Shown here one piece after another: positions 18,085 to 27,709 of a DNA stretch of 64,000 nt (the first letter of the stretch is position 1; each line of letters opens with the position of its first letter). The stretch is from Frondihabitans sp. PhB188 (GTDB lineage Bacteria > Actinomycetota > Actinomycetes > Actinomycetales > Microbacteriaceae). Below the pieces are notes generated by a model, which made no database searches, was not told the origin of the DNA, and was given only the letters and a program-made list of their open reading frames with translations. Both the position numbers and the translations under genes were made by a program. Location: the NCBI RefSeq assembly GCF_003752365.1, contig NZ_RJUO01000005.1, forward strand, positions 124,001-188,000, written 5' to 3'.

Positions 18085-19038
18085 GTGCTCCGCTCCGTCG
18101 CCGTCCTCGCCGTCGAGGGTCTTCCGCCGTTCGAGTTCGGCGTCGCCTGCGAGGTGTTCGGCATCGACCGGCGCGACACCGGCGGGCCCGCGTTCGACTT
18201 CCGCGTCGTCACGGCGCGGCCCGGTCGTGTGAAGACCAGCCTCGGGTTCGAGATGGTGATCGAGCGCGGGCTCGAGGAAGCGCGCGGAATGGACCTCGTC
18301 GTCGTACCCGCGCACGGGGTGGACGCTGTGGAGCCGGAGTACCTCGAGTTCCTGCGCCGGGTGCACGCCGAAGGCGCGATCATCCTCAGCATCTGCAGCG
18401 GCGCCTTCACGCTCGCGGCGACCGGCCTGCTCGACGGCCGCCGGGCCGCCACCCACTGGATGCACGCCGACACCCTGCACGAGCGCTATCCGCTCGTCAG
18501 CGTCGATCCCGACGTGCTCTACGTCGACGAGGGGTCGATCGTCACGAGCGCCGGCACCTCGGCGGGCATCGACGCGTGCCTGCACATCGTGCGGCGCGAG
18601 CTCGGCGTCGGCGCCGCCAACGCCATCGCGCGGCGCATGGTGATCCCCGCTCAGCGCGACGGCGGGCAGGCGCAGTTCATCGGCGCGCCGATCGCCGAGC
18701 GCTGCTCCGACTCGCTCGCCGCCGTCATGGACTGGATGCTCGAGAACCTCGACCGCGAGCTCACCGTCGACGAGCTCGCCCGCCGCGCGCTGATGTCGCC
18801 CCGCACCTTCGCCCGGCGGTTCCGCGCCGACGTCGGCACCACGCCCGGCGCCTGGCTCAACCGGCAGCGGCTGCTGCGCGCCCAGCACCTGCTGGAGGCC
18901 ACCGACGACACCCTCGAGGCGATCGCCGGCGCTACCGGCTTCGGCTCGGCCGCCGTGCTGCGGCACCACTTCGCGCGGGTGCTGCAGACGACGCCCACGG
19001 CCTACCGACGGGCCTTCGGAGAGCGCCAGCTCGCCTGA
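18085..19038 (+). CDS. GlxA-type transcriptional regulator (DJ-1/PfpI plus AraC HTH)
   Basis: A 317-residue regulator. The N-terminal half is a class I glutamine-amidotransferase/DJ-1-like domain with the nucleophile-elbow Cys104 (LSICSGAFTLAATGLL). The C-terminal 100 residues hold two AraC helix-turn-helix motifs (LARRALMSPRTFARRFRADVG and AIAGATGFGSAAVLRHHFARV). A CTGGAGG sequence precedes the GTG start by 5 nt. Family members usually sense small nitrogenous or carbonyl compounds; no target is visible beside this stand-alone gene. Confidence 0.92.
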   Translation: MLRSVAVLAVEGLPPFEFGVACEVFGIDRRDTGGPAFDFRVVTARPGRVKTSLGFEMVIERGLEEARGMDLVVVPAHGVDAVEPEYLEFLRRVHAEGAIILSICSGAFTLAATGLLDGRRAATHWMHADTLHERYPLVSVDPDVLYVDEGSIVTSAGTSAGIDACLHIVRRELGVGAANAIARRMVIPAQRDGGQAQFIGAPIAERCSDSLAAVMDWMLENLDRELTVDELARRALMSPRTFARRFRADVGTTPGAWLNRQRLLRAQHLLEATDDTLEAIAGATGFGSAAVLRHHFARVLQTTPTAYRRAFGERQLA

Positions 19039-19068
19039 CCGCTCGCGCCCGCGCGCCGCCCGCCCGGC

Positions 19069-20208
19069 TCAGCCCGCCAGCCGCAGCACGTCGACGAGCA
19101 CGTGCCGGACCATCAGCAGCACGAGCAGCGCTCCCGGCAGCGTGGCCCGGAGCAGCCACTTCCGCCTCAGCCGACGGCCTCCCGGTGCGACGACGACGCG
19201 CGGCACGGCTCCCGGCCGGGTGTCCGCGTAGCGCTCGGTGCGGCGGCGGGTCGCGCCGCCGACGCGCGATACGAGGTCCTCGATGGCGAGCAGCGTCGCC
19301 CGCTCTCCGACCCGGAACGCCGTCGGCGCCGACAGGAGCAGCGAATCGTCGATGAGCTCGACGTCGAAGCCGGCCGCCTCGTCGACGAGGAGCGCCATGA
19401 GGTCGGGCGTGAGCACGTACAGCAGGTCGGGGCCGTATCCGTCGGGTGCGTAGACGGTGAAGTACCGCCCGAAGTCTCCCTCGAGCTCGATGCGCTGGCC
19501 TGCCTGGTAGCCCGCCCGGCCGAAGCGGCGCGGGTGGGTCCGGCCGGCCCGGACGGACTCGAGCACGACGTGGGGCACCCTCCGGTCGAGCCGCACGCGG
19601 ATGAAGCCCCAGGCGCGCCCCTCCCGCCGGATCGTGATGCTCTCGGGACTCAGGACGATGTTGCCGAACTGGAATCCGTGCGCCCGCTCGAAGTCGAACA
19701 CGTCGCGGGTGTGGGCGGTCGCCCCCTCGTGCACGAGCGTGCCGGTGAGGCGCGGGACCGGCGCCCCGAAGGCATGCGCGCCCCCGTTCGCCTCGGCGAA
19801 CCGCGCGAAGCGGACCCTCCGTCGCCAGTGGTTGCTGAGCCGGGTGTCGCGCCGGATCATTCCGACCAGCGCCACGATGAGCGCAGCGCACAGCGCTTCG
19901 ACGATCAGGATGCCCGCCAGGCCGAGGAGGGCGTCGCCGAGGCTGCGCCCGACCCACCGGACGCCGGGGTCGCCGAACACCGCGACATCCACGAGCGCCA
20001 GCGCGAGCCCGGCGACACACGCGATGACGACGCACGCCACGAGGAGGGCCGGCACCGTGGCGATCATCGTCCGGAGCGGTACGACCGTATCGGGCCGGAC
20101 GTGCCTGGTGCGCCGTCGGAACTCCCGCACCTCGCGCCGGGTGGGTCGCCGATCGAGCTCGCGGTAGTCGAACCGCGCCGCAGCCCTCTGATCGACCCCC
20201 GTCACCAC
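19069..20208 (-). CDS. Hypothetical membrane protein with two N-terminal helices
   Basis: I do not recognise a named family. The 379-residue protein has a basic N terminus, two transmembrane segments (about residues 50-80 and 93-118), a large soluble domain and a short hydrophobic C-terminal stretch (LLRATLPGALLVLLMVRHVLV). The soluble part contains TPDLMALLVDEAAGFDVELIDDSLLL, resembling the end of DUF3137-like domains, which may suggest a related fold. It converges with the glxA-type gene (30-bp gap) and lies downstream of manA. Confidence 0.7.
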   Translation of the reverse strand: MVTGVDQRAAARFDYRELDRRPTRREVREFRRRTRHVRPDTVVPLRTMIATVPALLVACVVIACVAGLALALVDVAVFGDPGVRWVGRSLGDALLGLAGILIVEALCAALIVALVGMIRRDTRLSNHWRRRVRFARFAEANGGAHAFGAPVPRLTGTLVHEGATAHTRDVFDFERAHGFQFGNIVLSPESITIRREGRAWGFIRVRLDRRVPHVVLESVRAGRTHPRRFGRAGYQAGQRIELEGDFGRYFTVYAPDGYGPDLLYVLTPDLMALLVDEAAGFDVELIDDSLLLSAPTAFRVGERATLLAIEDLVSRVGGATRRRTERYADTRPGAVPRVVVAPGGRRLRRKWLLRATLPGALLVLLMVRHVLVDVLRLAG

Positions 20209-20274
20209 CCCATCGTGCCGGGGCGGCGACTTCGCCGCAGGTCCCCGTTAGGGGTGCGGGCGCAGGAACTGCGG

Positions 20275-21459
20275 CTACGCCGCCGTCGCCACGAACGCCT
20301 CGCCCGTGCCCGTGACGGCGAGCCGCCACTCGTCGGGGGTGACGTACACCGACTCGCCCGCGCCGAGCTTGATGTTGCCGTCCTGGCCCTTGAGGTGCAG
20401 CTCGCCGCTCGTGACGAAGACGATCGACGGGCCGCCGAGCTGCACGACCGCTCCGGCGTCGCCGGGGGTCACGTGCAGCAGGGCGAAGCCGACCTCGGTG
20501 GGGTCGAAGCGCTCGACGCCGGGACCGACCGCGACGGGCTCGAGGGAGGGCGCCGGGAGCGGCTCGAAGTCGAGCACGCGCATCAGCTCGGGAACGTCGA
20601 CGTGCTTGGGCGTGAGTCCGCCGCGGAGGACGTTGTCGGAGGGCGCCATCAGCTCGACGCCGAGGCCGCCGAGGTAGGCGTGGATGTTGCCCGCGGGCAG
20701 GAAGAGCGCCTGGCCGCGCTTCAGCGTGACCCGGTTGAGCAGGAGCGCCACGACGATGCCGGGGTCGCCCGGGTAGTCGGCTGCGAGGTCGGCCAGGGTC
20801 GCCACGGTGGGCGAGATGGCGGCGTGCGCGCCGGCGTTCGAGACGGCCGCCGTCGCCGCGGCGCTGACGGCCTCGATCAGGGCCGGGGCGTCGTCGCCTT
20901 CGAACAGCCACGCCACGGTGGCCTCGAGCGAGTCGGCGAGGTGGGCGCGGAGCGGCTCGAACGCTCCCGACGAGTCGTCGAGGGCGTCGACGTCGGCGAG
21001 GGTCTCGGCGACGGTGCGGAACCCGCAGAGCGCGTCGAACTCGTCGCTGAGCGCGTAGATGATCTCGGGCTTCGGAAACGGGTCCTTGTAGTTGCGCTCC
21101 GTCGCGATCAGGGGCACCCCGGCGCGGTTCTCTCGGTCGAAGCCCTCGCGCGCCTGCTGCGGAGTCGGGTGGGCCTGAATCGACAGCGGCTTGGCGGCCG
21201 CCAGGATCTTCATCAGGAAGGGCAGATGGCGGCCACCGGCGCCGAGCGCCCGCTCGGGCTGTGCCGCGATCCAGTCGGCCAGAGTGTCAGCGCCGTCGAC
21301 CACCGCGGGGTTCACGACGATGCTCGGCGACCCGGGGTGGGCGCCGAGCCAGAGCTCGGCCTCGGGCTTGCCCGTCGGCTTGCGGCCGAGCAGGTCGGAG
21401 ATCGCCGTCGTCGAGCCCCACGCGTAGTCGCGCGGGACGTTGGTGATGGCTAGGAACAT
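20275..21459 (-). CDS. manA: Mannose-6-phosphate isomerase, class I
   Basis: A 394-residue cupin-type isomerase converting fructose-6-P and mannose-6-P. It begins FLAITNVPRDYAWGS as in other type I enzymes. Zinc-ligand regions include QAHPTPQQAREGFDRE, PEIIYAL and GNIHAYLGGLGVELMAPSDNVLRGGLTPKHVD. ATG 21459 is preferred because GAGG lies 6 nt before it and homology begins there; a start 33 nt upstream is possible. With ManB it feeds GDP-mannose synthesis. The guanylyltransferase (ManC) is not in the window. Confidence 0.95.
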   Translation of the reverse strand: MFLAITNVPRDYAWGSTTAISDLLGRKPTGKPEAELWLGAHPGSPSIVVNPAVVDGADTLADWIAAQPERALGAGGRHLPFLMKILAAAKPLSIQAHPTPQQAREGFDRENRAGVPLIATERNYKDPFPKPEIIYALSDEFDALCGFRTVAETLADVDALDDSSGAFEPLRAHLADSLEATVAWLFEGDDAPALIEAVSAAATAAVSNAGAHAAISPTVATLADLAADYPGDPGIVVALLLNRVTLKRGQALFLPAGNIHAYLGGLGVELMAPSDNVLRGGLTPKHVDVPELMRVLDFEPLPAPSLEPVAVGPGVERFDPTEVGFALLHVTPGDAGAVVQLGGPSIVFVTSGELHLKGQDGNIKLGAGESVYVTPDEWRLAVTGTGEAFVATAA

Positions 21460-21561
21460 GTCTGACCTCATCGAGACGGGGTGGTGGGCCATCGCTTGGC
21501 CCCCCTCTACAAACGGGCGCGACCGCGCCCACCTGGGCGTTGGACAAAACTACCAAGGCCG

Positions 21562-21590
21562 TTGGCAGTCGTCCTGCATCGGCCTATCGT
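21562..21590 (+). promoter_or_regulatory. Predicted promoter for the acyl-CoA dehydrogenase gene
   Basis: TTGGCA (21562-21567) and TATCGT (21585-21590) are separated by 17 bp and lie about 60 bp before the gene's ATG, in the divergent gap with manA. The match to a housekeeping sigma promoter is moderate. Confidence 0.45.
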
Positions 21591-21646
21591 CGCCTCCGGA
21601 TCGGCCGACGAGGGCCGGCCGCCGACACGAGAGCAACGGAGCACGG

Positions 21647-22843
21647 ATGTCCGACACGACCCTGACCCAGCTGGCGCCGCTCGCCAGCGATTTCTACGGC
21701 TACGAGAGCCTCCTCAGCGACCAGGAGAAGTCGGTGCTGGCCGAGCTGCGCCAGTACCTCGAGGCCGAGGTGCGGCCGCTGGTGAACGACTACTGGGCCC
21801 GCGCGGAGTTCCCGACGCAGATCATCCAGAAGCTCGCCGACCTGAAGCTGTTCGGCATGCCGTGGGACGAGACGAAGCCGTTCGAGAACTCGGCCGTCTT
21901 CCGCGGCTGGGTCGCCCTCGAGCTCGCTCGCGTGGATGCGAGCGTCGCGACGTTCGTCGGCGTGCAGAACGGCCTGACGATGGGCTCGATCGCCGTCTGC
22001 GGCTCCCCCGAGCAGCGGGCGGAGTGGCTGCCGCGGCTCGCGAGCGGCGAGCTGATCGGCGCGTTCGGCCTCACCGAGCCCCTCTCGGGCTCCGACTCGG
22101 CGCAGGGCCTCCGCACCGTCGCGACCCGTGACGGCGACGACTGGATCCTTAACGGCTCGAAGCGCTGGATCGGCAACGCCACGTTCAGCGACATCACCGT
22201 CATCTGGGCGAAGAGCACCGAAGACGGCCAGGTCAAGGGCTTCGTCGTCCCGACCTCGACGCCGGGCTACACCGCGGCGAAGATCGAGAACAAGCAGGCG
22301 CTCAGGATCGTGCAGAACGCCGACATCACCCTCGAGAACGTGCGCGTGCCCGAGTCGAACCGCCTCCAGAACGGCAACTCGTTCCGCGACACGGCCAAGG
22401 TCCTGCGCCTCACTCGCGCCGAGGTCGCCTGGGCGGCCGTCGGCAACTCGATCGGCGCCTACGAGGCCGCCCTGAAGTACGCGTCCGAGCGCGTCCAGTT
22501 CGGCAAGACGATCGCGAGCCACCAGCTCGTGCAAGACCTGCTCGTCAAGTCGCTCGGCAACATCACGGCCTCGCTCGGCATGGTCGTGCGCGTCTCGCAG
22601 CTTCTCGACGAGGGCACGCAGCGCGACGAGCACGCCTCGCTCGCGAAGTCGTTCACGACGTCGCGCATGCGCGAGACGGTCGGCTACGCGCGCGAGATCC
22701 TCGGAGGCAACGGCATCGTGCTCGACTACGACGTCGCCCGCTACTTCGCCGATGCCGAGGCCCTGTACAGCTACGAGGGCACCCGCGAGATGAACACGCT
22801 CATCGTCGGGCGCAGCATCACCGGCCAGGCGGCCTTCGTCTAG
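21647..22843 (+). CDS. Acyl-CoA dehydrogenase family protein, glutaryl-CoA dehydrogenase-like
   Basis: A 398-residue FAD-dependent acyl-CoA dehydrogenase. FAD/substrate motifs include GAFGLTEPLSGSD and RWIGNATFSDITVIWAK; the late region reads AREILGGNGIVLDYDVAR and YSYEGTREMNTLIVGRSITG. The last is closest to glutaryl-CoA dehydrogenase, where the Glu of YEGT is the catalytic base. ATG 21647 has ACGGAG upstream. It is most likely a glutaryl-CoA or short-chain acyl-CoA oxidising enzyme; the substrate is inferred. It has no metabolic link to its polysaccharide neighbours. Confidence 0.88.
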   Translation: MSDTTLTQLAPLASDFYGYESLLSDQEKSVLAELRQYLEAEVRPLVNDYWARAEFPTQIIQKLADLKLFGMPWDETKPFENSAVFRGWVALELARVDASVATFVGVQNGLTMGSIAVCGSPEQRAEWLPRLASGELIGAFGLTEPLSGSDSAQGLRTVATRDGDDWILNGSKRWIGNATFSDITVIWAKSTEDGQVKGFVVPTSTPGYTAAKIENKQALRIVQNADITLENVRVPESNRLQNGNSFRDTAKVLRLTRAEVAWAAVGNSIGAYEAALKYASERVQFGKTIASHQLVQDLLVKSLGNITASLGMVVRVSQLLDEGTQRDEHASLAKSFTTSRMRETVGYAREILGGNGIVLDYDVARYFADAEALYSYEGTREMNTLIVGRSITGQAAFV

Positions 22844-22898
22844 CCGGCTCGGCTCGCAGGGCGTCGGCGCCATGGGCCGACCCGGTAACCTGAGGCGC

Positions 22899-24242
22899 AT
22901 GGCCGTCACCCAGCCCCTGCCGCGCGCCGACGTCGCGCCCCGCGGGCCCTCGGCCGAGCACACCGGCTTCGCCACCGTCGTCTTCGGCGTGCTGTTCTTC
23001 GGCGACGCGCTGCGCAACTCGGTCAACTGGGCCGGGTGGGCGGTCGTCTGCCTGGCCGTGGTCGTCTGGGCGGTCGCCCTCCTGGTCCGCAACCCCCCGC
23101 GTCCCAGCCGCTCCCCCGCCCTGCTCGGCCTGCTGCTGCTGTGGATGATCGCGTCGCTGATCTGGTCCGACTACCGGGCGGGGTCCCTGCTCGGCATCGG
23201 CACGCAGCTGATGACGACCGCTGGCGCCGTGGCGGTCGCGGTCACCGTGTCGTGGGAGGGCATCGTGAAGGCGCTCGGCCGCGCGCTCCGGGCGATCGTC
23301 GTGCTCTCCCTTCTCTTCGAGCTCGTCGTCGCGCTCTTCGTCCGGCAGCCGTTCTGCCCGATCTACGTCGACTGCTCGGGCTCGCACCCGGCCGCGTTCT
23401 ACTGGACCCGCGACGCCCTCTTCACCGGTGGCCAGATCCAGGGGCTGCCCGGCAACAGCAACCTGCTCGCGATCTACGCCCTGCTCGCCCTCGCCGTCAC
23501 GGCCGTGCAGTGGCACGCTCGCTCCATCGAGCGGCGCCAGGCCTGGGTCGGCATCGCCGCATCGGTGCTCGCGCTCGGCCTGACCCGCTCGTCGACGGTG
23601 TTCGCGTGCCTCGCCGTCGCCGCACTCGTCTTCGGCTTCGCGGTGCTGGCGCGCCGGGTGCGGCTCGGCCGGCGGTGGATGGTCGCGGTGCTGGCGGCGC
23701 TGGTGGCGGGAGCGCTCGCGGCGGCCGTGTCGGTCGGCTGGGGGCTGATCCTGCGCGTGCTGGAGAAGAGCCCCGACCTCACCGGCCGCGGCACGATCTG
23801 GAAGTCGGTCTACGAGCTCGCGATCCAGCGGCCGGTCGTCGGCTGGGGCTGGACCGGCTGGTGGCAGCCGTACCTCGAGCCGTTCAAGGGGCTCGCCGTG
23901 CGCAACGGGGTCGTCTACCTGCAGGCGCATAACGCCTACCTCGACGTGTGGTTTCAGATCGGCTGGATCGGGCTCGCGCTCTTCCTCGCCGTCATCGTCA
24001 CGACGACGGCCCGTTCGTGGTGGTGGGCCACCGACCGGCGGATGCTCGGCCCGGGCCGCCCCGCCCCGTGGAACACGCTCGACCTGCTGCCGATGCTGCT
24101 GATGTCGATCATGCTCGTGCACGGCCTCGCCGAGTCGCGCCTCAACGTCGAATGGGGCTGGGCCCTGCTGGTCGTCGTCTGCTTCGCCACGCGCCGCGAC
24201 AACTACCGCTGGTGGTCGACTCCCGCCCCCGACGCTCGATGA
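22899..24242 (+). CDS. O-antigen ligase/polymerase-like membrane protein (Wzy_C family), first of two
   Basis: A 447-residue polytopic protein with about ten transmembrane helices. The large loop holds the ligase/polymerase signature: RGTIWKSVYELAIQRPVVGWGW, then LQAHNAYLDVWFQIGWIGLAL with the conserved His-Asn. Such proteins join lipid-linked glycans or polymerise repeat units on the outer face of the membrane. ATG 22899 follows TGAGG closely; an in-frame ATG at 22872 is the alternative. It overlaps the next gene by ATGA (24239-24242). Confidence 0.87.
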   Translation: MAVTQPLPRADVAPRGPSAEHTGFATVVFGVLFFGDALRNSVNWAGWAVVCLAVVVWAVALLVRNPPRPSRSPALLGLLLLWMIASLIWSDYRAGSLLGIGTQLMTTAGAVAVAVTVSWEGIVKALGRALRAIVVLSLLFELVVALFVRQPFCPIYVDCSGSHPAAFYWTRDALFTGGQIQGLPGNSNLLAIYALLALAVTAVQWHARSIERRQAWVGIAASVLALGLTRSSTVFACLAVAALVFGFAVLARRVRLGRRWMVAVLAALVAGALAAAVSVGWGLILRVLEKSPDLTGRGTIWKSVYELAIQRPVVGWGWTGWWQPYLEPFKGLAVRNGVVYLQAHNAYLDVWFQIGWIGLALFLAVIVTTTARSWWWATDRRMLGPGRPAPWNTLDLLPMLLMSIMLVHGLAESRLNVEWGWALLVVVCFATRRDNYRWWSTPAPDAR

Positions 24243-25534
24243 GCCAGGCCGCACCCGTCCGCGACCCGCTGCGCCGCTACCTGTCAGCGTGGATCGGCTT
24301 CTCGGCCGGCGGCACGTTCAGCCAGGCGCTGACCGTCGCGATCCTGCTCTATGCGCTCGGCATCCACACGGTCCGCGCGCTGATCGGCTGGCCGGGATCG
24401 ATCGCCGTGCTCGCGACGCTCGTCGTTCTGGCGGGTCTCTCGCTCTTCGGGGCGCGCAACCGTATCGAGTGGCACGGGATCCTGCCGGTGTCGGTGCTCG
24501 CGCTGTTCGCCTACTTCGTCGTCTCCATCTTCTGGAGCCAGTACACCTGGGTCTCGATCGGCGGCGTCTTCTACGCGCTCGCGTTCGGCAGCCTCGGCAT
24601 GTACCTGGCGCTCGGCCGCGACCTGGTGCAGGTGATCCGCGCCACCGGCGACACGCTGCGGATCCTGCTGACAGTGTCGCTGTCGCTCGAGGTGCTGTCG
24701 GGCATCCTGATCGACCAGCCGATCTCGTTCCTCGGCATCCAGGGCAACCTCGCGAACGGCGGGCCGATCCAGGGTGTCGCCGGAACTCGCAACTACCTCG
24801 GGTTCCTCGCCGCTCTGGCGCTCATCACCTTCGCGGTGGAGTGGTTCACCCGCTCGATCACGCTCGGCGTCGGCGTGGCATCCGGGGTCCTGGCGCTGCT
24901 CACCCTGTTCTTCGCGAGCTCGCCCGTGACGTCGATCGCCGTGCTCGTGCTCGTCGTCGCGGCGATCGCGCTGCGCTTCCTCCGGCAGAGCCCGCCCGAG
25001 CGGCGCGCCCTGATGCAGGGCATCCTCGCCTTCCTGGTGGTGCTCGGCGTGGTGCTGGCCTACGTGGGGCGGCACCGGCTCATCGCCGCGCTCGGCGCCA
25101 CCAGCGACCTCGAGGTGCGGCTGGCCCTGTGGACGAGGATCCGCGAGCTCATCCCCTTCCACAGCCTCGTCGGCTGGGGCTTCGCAGGGCAGTGGCCGAC
25201 CGACGTGTTCCCGTTCTTCCTCCTCACCGGGCCGACCGGCCGGGCATCCGAGACCGGGCTCGGCGCCTTCTTCGACACCTGGCTGCAGGTGGGGCTCGTC
25301 GGCGTCGTCATGCTGCTCGCCGCCGGTGCCCTCGCGTTCACCCGCTCGTGGCTGACCGCCTCGACGCACCCGATCGTCGCCTACACGTGGCCGGCGCTCG
25401 TCCTGCTGCTCATCGCCGTGACCGCCTCCGCCGAGAGCTACCCGCTGTTCGAGGGCACTCTGCTGCTGTTCGTCGCCATCGCCACGATCTCGGCGCGCAA
25501 GCGCTCGTGGCGACGGCACCTCACCCCGTCGTAG
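24239..25534 (+). CDS. O-antigen ligase/polymerase-like membrane protein, second copy, signature His absent
   Basis: A 431-residue paralogue of the preceding protein with the same helix pattern and the matching region IRELIPFHSLVGWGFAGQWP, then ASETGLGAFFDTWLQVGLVGVVML. Where the first copy has HNAYLD, this one has a segment without the His-Asn pair, so it may use other residues or have lost transferase activity. The start is set by the ATGA overlap. The two genes look like a diverged tandem duplication. Confidence 0.83.
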   Translation: MSQAAPVRDPLRRYLSAWIGFSAGGTFSQALTVAILLYALGIHTVRALIGWPGSIAVLATLVVLAGLSLFGARNRIEWHGILPVSVLALFAYFVVSIFWSQYTWVSIGGVFYALAFGSLGMYLALGRDLVQVIRATGDTLRILLTVSLSLEVLSGILIDQPISFLGIQGNLANGGPIQGVAGTRNYLGFLAALALITFAVEWFTRSITLGVGVASGVLALLTLFFASSPVTSIAVLVLVVAAIALRFLRQSPPERRALMQGILAFLVVLGVVLAYVGRHRLIAALGATSDLEVRLALWTRIRELIPFHSLVGWGFAGQWPTDVFPFFLLTGPTGRASETGLGAFFDTWLQVGLVGVVMLLAAGALAFTRSWLTASTHPIVAYTWPALVLLLIAVTASAESYPLFEGTLLLFVAIATISARKRSWRRHLTPS

Positions 25535-25552
25535 CCGGCGCCGACGCCGCCG

Positions 25553-25612
25553 ACCCGCATCGGCGGCGGGTGATCGCCGCCGCGGCGGGGACCTTCTGCC
25601 GCCGATGCGGGT
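25553..25612. terminator. Two-way terminator or palindrome between convergent genes
   Basis: A perfect 15-bp inverted repeat (ACCCGCATCGGCGGC) has a 30-nt loop that contains its own short GC palindrome. It lies between the 3' ends of the second Wzy-like gene (+) and the repeat-domain protein (-). It is the only structure in the gap and would serve both transcripts. No T-runs are present. Confidence 0.6.
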
Positions 25613-25621
25613 GGGCCGCGC

Positions 25622-27709
25622 CTAGCGGACGGTGACGGCGCGGCACACGCCGAGCCGCGGGTTGGTGCCGCCGGTGGTGTCGATGGCATAGGCGCACACG
25701 GAGTGCTTGCCGGCGGCGGCCGTGAGAGTTCCTGCGAAGCCGTGGAGGGAGGTGGGGAGCGAGTTCGCGCGCTTGACGTCGGGGCGGGAGCCGGAGGCCG
25801 TGAGGCGCGGCCGGGACGTGCCGTCGACGTAGACCGCGACCTGGATCGACGCCGCGGTGTCGTCGGGGTCGAACGCCCAGCCGGAGACGCGGATGCCGCC
25901 CTTCACCGCGGTGGCGGAGTCGAATCGCCCGACCGGCTTCTGGTCGGTCGTGACGGTGGCGCACCGGATCAGGGCGTTCTTGCCCGTCGAGCCGGGGGCG
26001 TTGAGCGCGTAGACGCAGACCGAGTGGGTGCCCTGCGTCGTCGGGACAGTCACCGAGTAGCCGTGCGACGCCCCGTAGGCCGGGTAGGCGCGGCCGATGT
26101 CGGCTCGGGTGAGGTCGGCGACGGAGGCGGTGACGCGCTTCTTGTCGACGTAGACGGCGACTCGGACCGGGTCGATCGTGTCGCCGTCCGCAGCCCAGCC
26201 GCTGACCGTCAGGCTCTTCGGCGTGAAGGAGACGCTGTCCAGGCGCCCGGTCGGGACGGACGGCAGCACGGAGACCGTGGTGCAGGCGCCGAGCTGCCGG
26301 TCGGCTCCCCGGCCGGTGTTGACGGCAGTGAGGCAGACCGTGTGCGCTCCGGCGGCGGCGGCGAGGGTGGCCGCGAAGCCGTGGTCGGAGCCGACGGCCG
26401 GGAACGCCTTGGCGACGTCGGGTCGGGCGGCCGACGCGGTGAGCGTCTTCGCGGCCGTGCCGTCGATGGTCACTCGGACGGGGATCGCCCCGGCGATCTC
26501 GGGGTCGGCGGCCCAGCCGCGCACGGCGACTCCGCCCGGGGCGGCCCGGACGGAGTCGACAGAGCCCAAGGGCGAGGGGTCGGCGACAGTCACCGGGGAG
26601 CACGAGATGAGGCTGGTGGCGGCGTTGGCCCCGATCGCCGTGGCGCACAGGTCGTAGGTGCCGGGATCCGCGTCGAGGGTGGCCGAGAAGCCGTGCTTCG
26701 AGCCCGAGCCCGGATAGGCGGATGCCACGTCGGCGCGGGTGGCGCCGGCGGTGACGGTCTTCGCAGCGGTGCCGAACGAGAGGGCGACCTTGATGGGGGC
26801 GGTGGTCGAGGTGTCGAGCGCCCAGCCGCGAACGCTCACCGTGCCGAGGCCGCCGGCGGCCGAGTCGAGGTGGCCGGCTGTCGTGGCGACGGGGCCGGTC
26901 GCGGTCGGCGAGCCGAACCACTTCGTGAAGTAGGTCCAGAAGTTGCGGTTGCCGTAGGCCGAGCAGCTGTCGCCGGTGCCGTACAGGTTCGCGAGGGCGG
27001 CCGCGTTGGGCGTGTACGGCGTGTAGTAGTACAGGTTGGCCGTCGCCTGGTTGGCGATCCTGACCTGCTTGGTGCCGCACGGCGACGACGGGCTGTAGCG
27101 GACGGCGACCGTCTTGCCGGGCGTGTAGGTCGTGAAGGCCGCCGAGGTGCCCGCCGGGTTGGCGTAGCGCTTGAACTGCCAGGCCGCCCGGTAGATCTGG
27201 TTGTAGATGCCGGCGTAGGTCGGGTCGCAGCCGTTGCCCGTGTCGGGGCACGCGTAGCCCATCGCCCGCTCGATCGCGTACGACGAGGGCGCCGTCGCTC
27301 CGACGAGGCCCTGCTCCTTCTGCAGGCTCACCAGCAGCACCTCGGGGTTGATGCCGCAGGCGATCGACACCTTCGCGATGATCGTCGAGACCTTCTCGTT
27401 CGGGGCCCCCTTGTAGGCCGAGCACATCGCGTCGGCGGCGCGCGACGTGGTCGTCGCCGTCAGCACGGTCAGGCAGCGCGAGTTGGCGCAGGTGCCGGTC
27501 TTGCCGGTCAGGAAGCTCTGGATCTGCGCCGCCGTCATGGCGTCGGAGTCGAAGAACACCTGGTCGCTGATGATGTTGCCCGCGTCGAACCGCGAGGCCA
27601 CCGGAATGTCGGCCGTCGCGGGCTGCGCGGTCAGGAGCTGCCCGGTGAGCAGGGCGGCCACTGCGCTCGCTGCGACGGCGAGCGCGATCAGGCGGTTCGG
27701 CGGCCTCAC
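25622..27709 (-). CDS. Secreted protein: hydrolase-associated N-terminal domain plus four repeat domains
   Basis: A 695-residue protein with a Sec signal peptide (about residues 1-33, ending ATADIP). The N-terminal domain (FDAGNIISDQVFFDSDAM... to GNRNFWTYFTKWFG, about 35-270, Cys-rich, with LLVSLQKEQGLV and YYYTPYTPNAAALANLYGTG) belongs to a family seen in many secreted actinobacterial proteins, whose activity I cannot state. Four repeats of about 100 residues follow, each with a GWA-D core, a SRPDV/TRADV turn, an HG(F/Y) motif and a C-terminal Cys. The same repeat occurs in the upstream lysozyme. The GTG at 27709 shares one base with that gene's TAG stop. Confidence 0.8.
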   Translation of the reverse strand: MRPPNRLIALAVAASAVAALLTGQLLTAQPATADIPVASRFDAGNIISDQVFFDSDAMTAAQIQSFLTGKTGTCANSRCLTVLTATTTSRAADAMCSAYKGAPNEKVSTIIAKVSIACGINPEVLLVSLQKEQGLVGATAPSSYAIERAMGYACPDTGNGCDPTYAGIYNQIYRAAWQFKRYANPAGTSAAFTTYTPGKTVAVRYSPSSPCGTKQVRIANQATANLYYYTPYTPNAAALANLYGTGDSCSAYGNRNFWTYFTKWFGSPTATGPVATTAGHLDSAAGGLGTVSVRGWALDTSTTAPIKVALSFGTAAKTVTAGATRADVASAYPGSGSKHGFSATLDADPGTYDLCATAIGANAATSLISCSPVTVADPSPLGSVDSVRAAPGGVAVRGWAADPEIAGAIPVRVTIDGTAAKTLTASAARPDVAKAFPAVGSDHGFAATLAAAAGAHTVCLTAVNTGRGADRQLGACTTVSVLPSVPTGRLDSVSFTPKSLTVSGWAADGDTIDPVRVAVYVDKKRVTASVADLTRADIGRAYPAYGASHGYSVTVPTTQGTHSVCVYALNAPGSTGKNALIRCATVTTDQKPVGRFDSATAVKGGIRVSGWAFDPDDTAASIQVAVYVDGTSRPRLTASGSRPDVKRANSLPTSLHGFAGTLTAAAGKHSVCAYAIDTTGGTNPRLGVCRAVTVR

